A stretch of DNA of 64,000 nt, taken from positions 1 through 64,000 of the forward strand of contig JAAVYW010000063.1 in NCBI GenBank assembly GCA_022791315.1, written 5' to 3'. This DNA is from Oscillospiraceae bacterium (GTDB taxonomy: Bacteria > Bacillota > Clostridia > Oscillospirales > Ruminococcaceae). Under the pieces are notes generated by a model. It was given only the letters and a program-made list of their open reading frames with translations. It was not told the DNA's origin and did not search any database. Below, in pieces: positions 51,009 through 59,660 of this stretch (position 1 is the first letter of the stretch; every line of letters begins with the position of its first letter). The position numbers and the translations under genes were made by a program.

Positions 51009-52283
51009 CTATCCCGGCTGGTGTTCCTCATCATACTCTTTCAGCGCCCGGTTGCCCAGGATAATCACCATACTCACCACAAAAATCCCGATATTCACCA
51101 GGAAAGGCAGCATCCTGTTCATCCCCGAGAGCACCCCGATGAGCCACCCAAAGGGGGAGGTAATCCCAATCATAATCACATAGAGCAGGGCGTTGACCCG
51201 CGCCCTGTCCTGCCGGTCCACAAACAGCGCCGCCAGCGACTCCTTTCTGGGCCCCACCAGCACTGCCCCAATGGCCTCCAGCAGCGTGTAGACAAACACG
51301 CCGGAAAGGGTCTGGGGCGGGCACAGCAGCAGCGCCACATGGCTCAAGATATAGGCCACAAACCCCACCCGTATCACTGGCCGGAAGGCAAACCGATTGA
51401 CAAAGGACTGGAGAAAGAGGTAAAAAGCCAGCATAATCACAGCCCGCACCATGGGAAACAGGGGGATAAACTGCTCCGAAATCCCCAGCTTCTGGGTCAC
51501 ATAGAGCCCAAAGAAGCTGCCAATCGTCACGTTGGAGATATTGGAGAGCACCATAAAAATCGCCACCATCACCATCTGGGGTGAGCTGATAATCTTCCGG
51601 AACACCTCCCCATAGCCCTTAAAGAGGGAAATCCAGGACACATCCTTTGTCTCCCGCATCCGGATTCTCCCCTGCTCCGTCTCCGTCCCGCAGACAAAGA
51701 GGATGATAAACTTGGCTGTCATCATCACAAAAGAGAGCAGGTAGAGCCCCCGCACCGTGGCCTCCATGGAGAACCTCCCCACCAAAAAGGTGGAAATCGG
51801 GGCAAAGAACACAGCCAGCAGCCCGGTAATCTGAATCCCGGCGTAAATATTCACCAGCTTTTCCGGGTCGCAGTCCTCCACCAGCAGGGCAGTCCAGGAA
51901 TTATTGGTAATCTGCCACATGCTGTTGAGAATCTGGGCCACCAAAAACCACCAAAAATTCTGAGCCGCCGCCCAAATCAAGCAGGGCACCGACCAGGAGA
52001 TACAGTCAAAGATAATCGTAGTCAGCCGCCGTCCCAGCTTATCCGTAAATACGCCCCCCGCCAGAGATGCCAACACCTGGAACACCATCCCCACCGAGAG
52101 GATAAACCCTATCTGGGCGTCCGTCACGCCCTGGGAATTCATAAACACCGACACAAACGGCACATAGAGGTTATAGGGAATCCCCCACAAAGGCTCTGTC
52201 CACAGGCAGGCGCGGGGGTTCCCCTTGATATGGAAGCAGGTGTCGATGATGGGATGATTTTTCAGCCGTTGCCACAGCGACAT
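51009..52283 (-). CDS. MFS transporter
   Basis: 424 residues from ATG 52283 with GAGGAGAGAAG upstream. About 12 membrane helices; the MFS motif between helices 2 and 3 is GGVFTDKLGRRLTT. A conserved start (HPIIDTCFHIKGNPRACLWTEPLWGIPYNLYVPF, shown here in part) suggests a clostridial subgroup often called generic MFS. The substrate is unknown. It stands alone; a weak extended -10 (TGATAGAAT near 52320) could be its promoter. Confidence 0.85.
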   Translation of the reverse strand: MSLWQRLKNHPIIDTCFHIKGNPRACLWTEPLWGIPYNLYVPFVSVFMNSQGVTDAQIGFILSVGMVFQVLASLAGGVFTDKLGRRLTTIIFDCISWSVPCLIWAAAQNFWWFLVAQILNSMWQITNNSWTALLVEDCDPEKLVNIYAGIQITGLLAVFFAPISTFLVGRFSMEATVRGLYLLSFVMMTAKFIILFVCGTETEQGRIRMRETKDVSWISLFKGYGEVFRKIISSPQMVMVAIFMVLSNISNVTIGSFFGLYVTQKLGISEQFIPLFPMVRAVIMLAFYLFLQSFVNRFAFRPVIRVGFVAYILSHVALLLCPPQTLSGVFVYTLLEAIGAVLVGPRKESLAALFVDRQDRARVNALLYVIMIGITSPFGWLIGVLSGMNRMLPFLVNIGIFVVSMVIILGNRALKEYDEEHQPG

Positions 52284-52522
52284 GGTATCTTCTCTCCTCT
52301 TTTGCAATATCTCCCCTATTCTATCACACCCCACCCCGTTTGCACATCGGCTTTTTACCCGAAGAATCCCCTCATTTTTCGGCAATATGTTACTTTTTGC
52401 CTTTCACCATCGCACTGTAAGCGAATTAAAGTTTCCGGGCCAGTACAGCTGGCCTGTCAAGGAACAAAGCCCTTCGCCCTTCACCGCAGTGAACGAAATT
52501 CCCCTTCTCTGGGGCGGCGCTC

Positions 52523-52696
52523 TATAATCAAAACACTTGAAAAGTGCCACTTTTCAAGTCTGCGGCCTTAGGGCCGCAGAGAGCCGATTTCGCGGCTCTG
52601 TTTCGCATTACATAGTCAAACACGCGTGCTATGCGCGCAGGCGGGCAAAGCCCGCCCACTTGAAAATGGTACCTGTTTTCAAGTGCTTTGACTATA
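52523..52696. mobile_element. 174-bp palindrome-rich MITE-like element, copy B
   Basis: Same orientation, length and hairpin order as copy A at 39054-39227, with about eleven base differences. Inverted ends: TATAATCAAAACACTTGAAA and the complement of TATAGTCAAAGCACTTGAAA. In the last stem the A/T pair of copy A is a T.G pair here, so pairing is kept. It lies between the MFS gene and the liv operon. Confidence 0.8.
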
Positions 52697-52875
52697 GCTC
52701 CCTCTATCGGAATCTCGCCACCTTTGCCAGCGGCAAACAGACCCAGGCTCAGCCATGGCGGTTCCCGCACCCAGCAGGCGAAGGCCAACCTCTGTTGGCC
52801 CGCCTCGCCGCAAGGTCTGAGCATTATCACTCTCCCGCTTTATCGGTTTCAGAGGCAGGCTCTCCCGAATCTCCC
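52697..52875. other. Gap after copy B with one strong hairpin
   Basis: GGCCAAC/GTTGGCC around CTCT near 52780-52800, with further outer pairing, could end the liv transcript but lacks a T-run. The left half of the gap (52284-52522) shows no gene. Confidence 0.35.
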
Positions 52876-53595
52876 TCACATTCCCAAACTCTTCCCTCTC
52901 TCCTCCCGGCCTCTGGCCCTGTTTGCTTGTGACAAAACCCGGCTTTGTCCCTCCAGCTCCAGCCTCCCCCCTTCCAACCTGTAAACCCTGTCTGCCTTCC
53001 CTGTCAATTGGTCCAGCCGCTGGGAGCTCACCAGCAGGGCAACCCCCTCCCCCCGCAGCCTCTCTAAGTCAGCAAAAACCTGGGCTGTCAGCTTCGGGGA
53101 GAGCCCCATTGTCGGCTCGTCCAGGAGCAGGCAGCTGGGCCGCCCCATCAAGGCCCTGGCCAGGGCCAGCTGCTGCTGTTCCCCGCCTGAGAGCAGCCCA
53201 GCCGCCCGCCGCCGGGCCCGCCCCAGCACCGGGAACTGCCTGCAAAGCTCCCTGGCCCGGAGCGCAGGGGCCTGGGTGCGGTATCCCCCCAACAGCAGGT
53301 TTTCCCACACCGTGAGCCCCGGGAACACATGCCTCCCCTCCGGCACCAGGGCCATCCCCAGCGCCCGTCGTTCCGCCACCGTAAGCCCGCCCAAGTCCCT
53401 GCCGCCGTAGCGCATCCTTCCCCCCGCCGCCGGGCAGAGCCCCATCACCGCCTGGAAGAGGGTGGTCTTCCCCGCCCCGTTCATCCCCGCAATACACACC
53501 ATCTCCCCCGCTCCCAGCCCCAGCGACACCTTTTCCAGCACCCGCAGCCGCCCGCGGTATACCGTGAGCCCCTCCAACACCAGTCCCGTCCCCAT
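52876..53595 (-). CDS. livF: Branched-chain amino acid ABC transporter ATPase LivF
   Basis: 239 residues from ATG 53595 (GGGGAGG upstream); a GTG at 53622 overlapping the livG stop is the alternative. Walker A GMNGAGKTTLFQ, signature LLSGGEQQQLALARAL, Walker B CLLLDEPTMGLSP, then a SSQ switch region where family members usually have His. It energises uptake together with LivG. Confidence 0.9.
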   Translation of the reverse strand: MGTGLVLEGLTVYRGRLRVLEKVSLGLGAGEMVCIAGMNGAGKTTLFQAVMGLCPAAGGRMRYGGRDLGGLTVAERRALGMALVPEGRHVFPGLTVWENLLLGGYRTQAPALRARELCRQFPVLGRARRRAAGLLSGGEQQQLALARALMGRPSCLLLDEPTMGLSPKLTAQVFADLERLRGEGVALLVSSQRLDQLTGKADRVYRLEGGRLELEGQSRVLSQANRARGREERGKSLGM

Positions 53596-53618
53596 CGCCT
53601 TGCCCTCCCCATGTCCCC

Positions 53619-54332
53619 TCACGCCCTGGCCTCCTCCCCAATGAGTAGCAGCCGGACGCTTTTTTGCCCCATCACCTGTTCAAACCCCCCCTTTGCCGCC
53701 ACCTTCCCCCCATCCATCACATACACCTTCCCGCAGAGCGCCCCAATCAGCGCCATGTCATGCTCAATCAGCACCACCGAGAGCCCCCGTTCCCTGCGCA
53801 GCAGTTGTAAAATCCGGGCAAACTCCTCAGTCTCCTCCCGGTTCATCCCCGCCGCAGGTTCGTCCAAGAAGAGCAGGGCGGCCCCTGCCGCCACCGCCCG
53901 CAGCAGCTCCGCCACCCTGGCCTCATAACAGCTCAAGCCCTTCGGCAGTTTCCCCCCGCTGTCCGCCAGCTTCGCCATCGTCAGCAGCGCCGCCCCCTCC
54001 CCCCGCTTCCGTTCCATCAAAGAAATATTTTCTAAGAGTGTGTATTCTTCAAAGAGCCGTGTGGCCTGAAACGTGCGGCAGAGCCCCAGCTTTGCCAGCC
54101 GGTGGGGGGGCTTCCCCGTCACGTCCAGCCATCCCCGCCCCATCTTCAGCTCCACCTTTCCCCCGTCCGGCTTCAAAAACCCGGAGAGCAGGTTAAACAA
54201 TGTGGTCTTCCCTGCCCCATTGGTGCCGATAATCCCTGTAATCTCCCCCTCCGGGAACCCCATCGATACCTTGGAAAGCGCCTGTACCCCGCCAAACTTT
54301 TTGCAGATTCCCCTGCACCGCAAAATCTCCAT
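53619..54332 (-). CDS. livG: Branched-chain amino acid ABC transporter ATPase LivG
   Basis: 237 residues. Walker A GTNGAGKTTLFNLLSG, Walker B ALLFLDEPAAGMN, then VVLIEHDMALI. The signature motif is degenerate: SCYEARVAELLRAVA stands where LSYGxQRxLEIARAL is expected, losing the SGGQ-type Gly/Gln. That could mean reduced activity or a heterodimer in which LivF supplies the working site. It lies 12 bp after livM. Confidence 0.88.
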   Translation of the reverse strand: MEILRCRGICKKFGGVQALSKVSMGFPEGEITGIIGTNGAGKTTLFNLLSGFLKPDGGKVELKMGRGWLDVTGKPPHRLAKLGLCRTFQATRLFEEYTLLENISLMERKRGEGAALLTMAKLADSGGKLPKGLSCYEARVAELLRAVAAGAALLFLDEPAAGMNREETEEFARILQLLRRERGLSVVLIEHDMALIGALCGKVYVMDGGKVAAKGGFEQVMGQKSVRLLLIGEEARA

Positions 54333-54344
54333 CTTCCGCCCTCC

Positions 54345-55235
54345 CTAGCCCCGCCGCTTCTCCCTCCCATGTAAAAACCGTACTGCCCCAATCAGCCCCA
54401 CCCCGTAGAGCACCATCCGCACCCACGAGACACTCTGTAACCCCACAGCACTCAGCTCAATCGCCGCCGAGGCCACCAGGCACCCCACCGGCGCCCCCAT
54501 CCCCCCCAGCACTACCGCCGCCACCGTGTCCATAGAGCGGAGGAAGGAGAAGTCAAAGGGGGTGACAAACCCGCCGCACCCGGCAAAGAGCACCCCCGCC
54601 AACCCGGCAAACCCTGCCGAAATCACAAAGGCCGCCGTCTTATACCCCCTGGCAGGGATTCCCAGGGACTCCGCTGCGGGCTCGTCATTTTTCACTGCCC
54701 GCAGCCGTCTGGCAAAGGGGGTGCGCATCAGCAGGCAGAGCCCCCCGCAGGCCAGGAGCAGCGCCCAGGCCGCCCCCGCCCCGTTCAAAAAAGCCGGCAC
54801 CCCAAAGAGCCCCGAAGCGCCCCCCAGCCCCGGCAGGTGAAAGAGCACTGCCCGCACAATCTCGGCAAAGGCCATCGTCGCCATGGAGAGGTAATCCCCC
54901 TTGAGCCCCAGCACCGCCCAGCCCAGCCCCAGCGCCGCCAGCCCGCAGAGCCCCAGCCCACAGAGTGCCGCCAAGGGCAGCGGCCCTCCCGCCCGCAGGC
55001 AGACCGCCGCCCCATAGGCCCCAATAGCCATGAAAGCGCCCTGCCCCAGTGAGAGCAGCCCGGCATACACTGCCGAAAAATAGAGCCCCAGCGCCATCAC
55101 CCCGCCAATACACAGCCGCATCACCACCAGTTCCCCAAAACTGCCGGCGCCAAACCCCATGCCCAGTAAAAGATAGAGCCCCCCCACTGCCAAAAGCCCC
55201 CCTTCCCCCAGGGAAAAAGCAGCTCCCCGCTTCAT
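54345..55235 (-). CDS. livM: Branched-chain amino acid ABC transporter permease LivM
   Basis: 296 residues, eight to nine membrane helices, with the permease motif LSLGQGAFMAIGAYGAA near residue 65 and a second cytoplasmic motif at RRLRAVKNDEPAAESLGI. It overlaps livH by 4 bp. Confidence 0.92.
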   Translation of the reverse strand: MKRGAAFSLGEGGLLAVGGLYLLLGMGFGAGSFGELVVMRLCIGGVMALGLYFSAVYAGLLSLGQGAFMAIGAYGAAVCLRAGGPLPLAALCGLGLCGLAALGLGWAVLGLKGDYLSMATMAFAEIVRAVLFHLPGLGGASGLFGVPAFLNGAGAAWALLLACGGLCLLMRTPFARRLRAVKNDEPAAESLGIPARGYKTAAFVISAGFAGLAGVLFAGCGGFVTPFDFSFLRSMDTVAAVVLGGMGAPVGCLVASAAIELSAVGLQSVSWVRMVLYGVGLIGAVRFLHGREKRRG

Positions 55236-56116
55236 AGGCGCTCCCCCCCTTTCCCGCGCCCCGCCAGCCCGCCGGGGAAAAGCAGCAGGGTGAGAATCAT
55301 AGCAAAGAAGCTCACGCCGTCCCGTGCCCCAGGCCCCAGCAGGATGGCCGCCCCCGTCTCAAAAAAACTGAGCAAAAACCCACCCGCCACTGCACCGGGC
55401 ACGCTCCCAATCCCGCCCAGAACTGCCGCCGCAAAGGCCTTCATCCCCGGCAGGGTCCCCATGAAAGGGGTCAGGGAATAGAGCTGGGCGTAGAGTACCC
55501 CCGATACCCCTGCCAAAGCGCTCCCCAATAGGAAGGCCGCCGCCACCATTTTCCCCTCCGGAATCCCACAGAGCCTGGCTGCCATGCTGTCCTCGCTGAC
55601 GGCCCGCATTGCCATCCCCACCGGACTAAACCGCAGGAACAAGCTGAGTCCCACCATACAGAGCATACACAGCCCAAACACCAGCAGCGCCCCCTTTTGC
55701 ACTGCCATCCCCCCCAGCATCACAGTCCCCTCCAGCTCGGGCAAAGCCAGCCGCCGCGGTGCGCTCCCCCAAATCCCCGCCGCCGCATACTCCAGCACCA
55801 GCGAAGCCCCCACCGCCGCCACCAGCAGGTACTCCTCCCGCCCCGTAAAGAGAGGCCGGTACACCACCCGTTCCAACCCCACCCCTGCCAGGGCGCAGAG
55901 CCCTGCCGCGCCCAGCAAAACCAGCCACAAAGGCGCATCCCATTCCCTGCGCAGCATCCAGCCGGCATAGGCGCCCAACATCATCACATCGCAGTGGGCA
56001 AAGTTCACCAGCCGCACTACCCCGAATACCAGCGTGTACCCCAGCGCCGTCAGCGCATACACGCCCCCACAGGCCAGCAGGTTCACCAGCTGTTCTCCCC
56101 ATTCCATCTGCTTCAC
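55232..56116 (-). CDS. livH: Branched-chain amino acid ABC transporter permease LivH
   Basis: 294 residues, eight membrane helices: ALTALGYTLVFGVVRLVNFAH at the start and MRAVSEDSMAARLCGIPEGK in the main cytoplasmic loop, both LivH hallmarks. It pairs with LivM to form the channel. Confidence 0.92.
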   Translation of the reverse strand: MKQMEWGEQLVNLLACGGVYALTALGYTLVFGVVRLVNFAHCDVMMLGAYAGWMLRREWDAPLWLVLLGAAGLCALAGVGLERVVYRPLFTGREEYLLVAAVGASLVLEYAAAGIWGSAPRRLALPELEGTVMLGGMAVQKGALLVFGLCMLCMVGLSLFLRFSPVGMAMRAVSEDSMAARLCGIPEGKMVAAAFLLGSALAGVSGVLYAQLYSLTPFMGTLPGMKAFAAAVLGGIGSVPGAVAGGFLLSFFETGAAILLGPGARDGVSFFAMILTLLLFPGGLAGRGKGGERL

Positions 56117-56197
56117 CTTCTCTTTTTCTCTTGTGGTTCCATGCAGCCCTCCGCTCGCTCTACGCGGTGGGCCGCTCGTCCCAGGGCGTCCCTCCCG

Positions 56198-56230
56198 TTT
56201 TAGGCCTATCGCACTGGAATCAGCCTAAAA
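56198..56230 (-). other. Inverted repeat between livK-like gene and livH
   Basis: TTTTAGGC (56198-56205) and GCCTAAAA (56223-56230), loop 17 nt, in a 156-bp gap. Such a hairpin could favour the receptor part of the transcript; there is no T-run. Confidence 0.35.
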
Positions 56231-56272
56231 TTCTTAAGCCAGCAGCTCTTCTCAAAGGAGCTAGGCCGTCCG

Positions 56273-57394
56273 CTATCCCCTCATCCGCAGCACCCGCCGC
56301 TCCCCCCTTACAATGGCGTTGACAATCGGGATTTTCACCGCGTTCCCCCGCCCGTCAAAGGTAATATCACCTGTCACGCCCGGGTACCCCTCCGTCTCCC
56401 CCAGCGCCGCCGCAATGTCCTGGGGCTCCGGCGAGTCTGCCCGCACCAGGGCATCGGCAAAGAGCATCACGCTGTCATATCCCAGGGAGGCGTAGGCCGA
56501 GGGGAACTCCCCGTATTCCGCCTCAAACCGCTCTGCAAACTCCTCCAGCCGTTCCCCCTGGGGGTCATAGTGGTTGGAGAAATACACCTTGTCCAGCCCT
56601 TCCCCCGCCAGCTCTTCCAGTACCGGGCTGTCAAAGGTGTCGCCGCTGAAAAAGGCACAGTCCAGCCCCATCTGCCTCGCCTGCCGCAGGATAAGCCCTG
56701 CCTCTGCGTCGTAGCCTGGGAGGAAAACCGCCTGGGGCCTGCTGTCCCGCAGCAGGGTGAGCAGTACGGAAAAGTCCGTGTCCCCCGCGGTGTAGGAGAG
56801 ACGCGCCGCAACCTCCCCTCCCAGCTCCGTAAACCGGCGGCAGAAGGCCTCCGAGGTCCCCTGGCTGTAGTCGCTGGAGAGGTCCCCCAGCACTGCCGCC
56901 CGCCGGTATCCCATGGCCCAGGCACATTCCCCCATGGCCCTCCCCTGTGCCGTATCGGTAAAGCAGATGCGGAACCGGTTCCCGTATTCTGCCCCGTCCA
57001 AGCTGTCCGAGGTGGCCGTAGGCACAATCACAGGCACCTGGCTCCCCTGCTGTAACTCCGCTTTCACCCCTGCCGAGGTGGTGGGCCCAATGACACACAC
57101 CGCCCCCTCCTCCTTTGTCAGCCGCAAAAACCCCAGCACGCTGTCGCTGTTCTCCGAGCGGTTATCCACCACCGCCAGCCTCACCCGGTAGGGCAGCCCC
57201 CTCTTTTCCAGTTCCTGTTCCGCCAGCCTTGCCCCCCGCAGGCACTCGTTCCCATACTGGGAGAGCCGCCCCGAGAGTTCCAGATTCAGCCCCAGCACCA
57301 CCTCTGCCTCTTTGCTCCTTTTGCATCCCCCCAGGAAACACACACTGCACAATAGGCACAGCAGCAGCGCCATTGCCCCCCTCCATCTTGCCAT
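56273..57394 (-). CDS. Branched-chain amino acid ABC transporter receptor lipoprotein (LivK-like)
   Basis: 373 residues from ATG 57394 (GGAAAGGAGGAGG upstream). Lipoprotein signal peptide with lipobox CFLGGC, then a type I periplasmic-binding fold: LGLNLELSGRLSQYGNE, VIGPTTSAGVKAELQQ, VPVIVPTATSDSL. Anchored outside the membrane, it delivers leucine, isoleucine, valine or a related ligand. First gene of the liv operon. Confidence 0.92.
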   Translation of the reverse strand: MARWRGAMALLLCLLCSVCFLGGCKRSKEAEVVLGLNLELSGRLSQYGNECLRGARLAEQELEKRGLPYRVRLAVVDNRSENSDSVLGFLRLTKEEGAVCVIGPTTSAGVKAELQQGSQVPVIVPTATSDSLDGAEYGNRFRICFTDTAQGRAMGECAWAMGYRRAAVLGDLSSDYSQGTSEAFCRRFTELGGEVAARLSYTAGDTDFSVLLTLLRDSRPQAVFLPGYDAEAGLILRQARQMGLDCAFFSGDTFDSPVLEELAGEGLDKVYFSNHYDPQGERLEEFAERFEAEYGEFPSAYASLGYDSVMLFADALVRADSPEPQDIAAALGETEGYPGVTGDITFDGRGNAVKIPIVNAIVRGERRVLRMRG

Positions 57395-57496
57395 CCCCCT
57401 CCTCCTTTCCACATCCACCCGTTCAAAAAGTGAAAACTCCCCTTCCCCCTATACCTATGTCCAAGCCGCCCCAGCTATACCAGCCCCAAAGGGCGC

Positions 57497-57528
57497 AAAA
57501 AAGGACTGCCGCCCACAAGCAGCAGTCC
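57497..57528 (-). terminator. Terminator after the small membrane protein gene
   Basis: Read on the - strand: GGACTGC, 12-nt loop, GCAGTCC, then TTTTTT. Confidence 0.8.
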
Positions 57529-57554
57529 CAAACCATGCAAAAATCTTCTGCCAG

Positions 57555-57698
57555 TTAATCCTCCGTCTCCACCGACATGATGGACCTGGCAATCGCGCAC
57601 CCAGTGGCAAAGGCTGCCAGCGCACTCACCAGCGCCACAATTGCCACGATGCTCTTCCACATAAATTTCCGGCTCTCGTTGTACTGTGCTAACATCAT
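57555..57698 (-). CDS. 47-residue single-pass membrane protein
   Basis: Starts MMLAQYNESRKFMWKSIVAI and ends with MSVETED; residues 16-36 form one hydrophobic helix rich in Ala and Val. A clear ribosome site (AAAGGATG) lies 9 nt before ATG 57698 and a terminator follows 27 bp after the stop, so it looks like a real small gene. Charges (positive before the helix, acidic tail) predict a cytoplasmic N-terminus. No family recognised. It is 50 bp downstream of the GNAT gene and may be co-transcribed with it. Confidence 0.6.
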   Translation of the reverse strand: MMLAQYNESRKFMWKSIVAIVALVSALAAFATGCAIARSIMSVETED

Positions 57699-57748
57699 GT
57701 AATATCATCCTTTCTCATCACAAATCTGTTTTTCCCATTTGCCCATTT

Positions 57749-58249
57749 TCACAGCAGCAGCTTTTCCATCAGCAGCATATCCGCATATTCCCCGTGGTAC
57801 AGCGCATGCTTTTCCCACACACCCACCTTCCGGAAGCCGCTGTTCCGGTAGGAGCGGATGGCAATTTTATTCTTGGCAAAGACATTGATTACCAGTTTGT
57901 GGAACCCCAGCTTCTTGGCCTCCTCGCTTAAAAAGGAGAGCATCTGCTGCCCCACCTTCTGGTTGCGGCACTCCCTGCGCACATACACCGAGATTTCCGA
58001 GATGCCGCTGTGGCACTCCCTGGCCGTAAAGCGGTTGAGCGCGATATACCCCACGGTCTCCCCCGTCTCTGCCAGGGCCACATACACCCGGAACCGCCGG
58101 TCATGGAGCAGTTCCAGCCAGTGCTGGCGCTGTAAGGGCGTGCGGGGCACCGTCTCAAAGGTGGCGTTCCCGTCTTCAATCCCCTGGTTAAATATCTCTG
58201 TCAGCGCCGGCACATCCTGATAGGTGGCGGCGCGCATTTTCACCTGCAT
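57749..58249 (-). CDS. GNAT N-acetyltransferase (phosphinothricin acetyltransferase-like)
   Basis: 166 residues. MRAATYQDVPALTEIFNQGI, then ISEISVYVRRECRNQKVGQQML (acetyl-CoA loop), then NKIAIRSYRNSGFRKVGVWEKH. It transfers acetyl from acetyl-CoA to a small amine; relatives act on phosphinothricin or methionine sulfoximine. ATG 58237 is an alternative start. Confidence 0.88.
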   Translation of the reverse strand: MQVKMRAATYQDVPALTEIFNQGIEDGNATFETVPRTPLQRQHWLELLHDRRFRVYVALAETGETVGYIALNRFTARECHSGISEISVYVRRECRNQKVGQQMLSFLSEEAKKLGFHKLVINVFAKNKIAIRSYRNSGFRKVGVWEKHALYHGEYADMLLMEKLLL

Positions 58250-58282
58250 GAATCCTGTGAGCCCCTTTTCTGAAATGAAGTG

Positions 58283-59518
58283 TTAAACTGTGGCCGTCTC
58301 CCTGGCTGCAAAGCGCCGGCTCACGGCAAAGGCCGCCAGCCCCAGCGCCGAAATCACAATACACAGCAGCAGGCACAGGTCCATTGAGAGATATTCGATA
58401 ATCGCCCCAAAGACCATGGGCCCCAAAATGCTGCTCACCGTGTTGGCAATGGCAAGCGTGGCAGTAATCGCAGTGCCCGCCACCTGCTCTGGCGCCAGCT
58501 GCCGCAAATAGGTGAGCACGCTGGGATAGAGGATGCCATAGGTAATCATCTGGGTCAGGTTTGCCAGCTGGAGGGTGAGCACGTTAGACGCAAAATAGTA
58601 GATAACATAGCGCAGGATATACCCCAGCCCCGCCACCACCATCAGCTTGCCCGCCCCAAAGCGGCGGATAAGCCGGTCAGAGAACATCATGGAGGGCATC
58701 TCCGAGAGCGCGCTGATAAACAGCCCGATTCCCAGTGCGCTGGCCGCCGCCATCCCGGCATAGTTGCCGATGAGCACCGGATAGAAAGTGGAGGTGGTTT
58801 TCATCGAAGTATAGGTGAGGATAAAGAAGAGCAGAAAAAACACGTAGGCCGGTTTTTTCACCATCAGCTTCACCACCTGGAACATCCCCAGGCCCTTCGC
58901 CTGTTTTTTACCTTTCTCCCCCTGCCCGCCCCGCTTATTGGCGCAGGCGATACCGGGAATCAGCAAAACCACCAGGATGAGCGCCCCAAAAAACAGGGCG
59001 CCAAAGGCAAACATCTTGTCCACCCCGATTTTCTCAAAGGCCCTCCCCATAAAGAGCGCCAAAAAGGAGTACCCCAGCGACCCCATGCTTCGTGTGAACC
59101 CAAACTTCACCCCTGGGTGTTCCTCCCCGGAGCGGATGGTCCACACCTCCAGCAGTGGCGCCAGCGTGTTTGTCAGGAGCCCCAGGGCCACAACAATCAC
59201 CGAGGCCAGCAGCGGCACAGCCACCACAGCGGGAATCACCAGCCCCATGGGAATCAGCACTGCCAGCAGCACCAGGGAGATGATTTTCACCGGTACATAG
59301 GTGTCGCTCAAATATCCCAGCACCGGCTGCACAAAGATAGAGAGCATTGTCATCAGCGACATCAGCACGCCAATCAGGCTGGTGCTATAGCCCTCTGCCG
59401 TGAGGTAAGTCACCATAAAGCCCAAAAACATGCAGTTCCCGGCCCAATACAGCCCGTGCACCAGGCCAAAGAGGACATTGGCCAGCCGCACAGGGTAGGC
59501 CCTTTCCTCCCGCTTCAT
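58283..59518 (-). CDS. MFS transporter (MFS_1-like)
   Basis: 411 residues from ATG 59518 with GGAGGAAGGGAAG upstream; ATG 59545 has no site. Twelve membrane helices with GYLSDTYVPVK at the helix 2-3 loop, the pattern of the LacY/nucleoside-type MFS_1-like group. Substrate unknown. 33 bp before the GNAT gene, so likely one transcript. Confidence 0.86.
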   Translation of the reverse strand: MKREERAYPVRLANVLFGLVHGLYWAGNCMFLGFMVTYLTAEGYSTSLIGVLMSLMTMLSIFVQPVLGYLSDTYVPVKIISLVLLAVLIPMGLVIPAVVAVPLLASVIVVALGLLTNTLAPLLEVWTIRSGEEHPGVKFGFTRSMGSLGYSFLALFMGRAFEKIGVDKMFAFGALFFGALILVVLLIPGIACANKRGGQGEKGKKQAKGLGMFQVVKLMVKKPAYVFFLLFFILTYTSMKTTSTFYPVLIGNYAGMAAASALGIGLFISALSEMPSMMFSDRLIRRFGAGKLMVVAGLGYILRYVIYYFASNVLTLQLANLTQMITYGILYPSVLTYLRQLAPEQVAGTAITATLAIANTVSSILGPMVFGAIIEYLSMDLCLLLCIVISALGLAAFAVSRRFAARETATV

Positions 59519-59660
59519 AAAAACTCTTCCCTTCCTCCGATTCATCCGGCCAAATCAGAGTTCCCCTCTACCTGCCGGATATGCAGTCATCATAGCATGT
59601 TCCGCAAAAAGTGTCAATGCGCAGGGCAGGGAAAAAACAAATTCCCCCATCCTGTACGCC

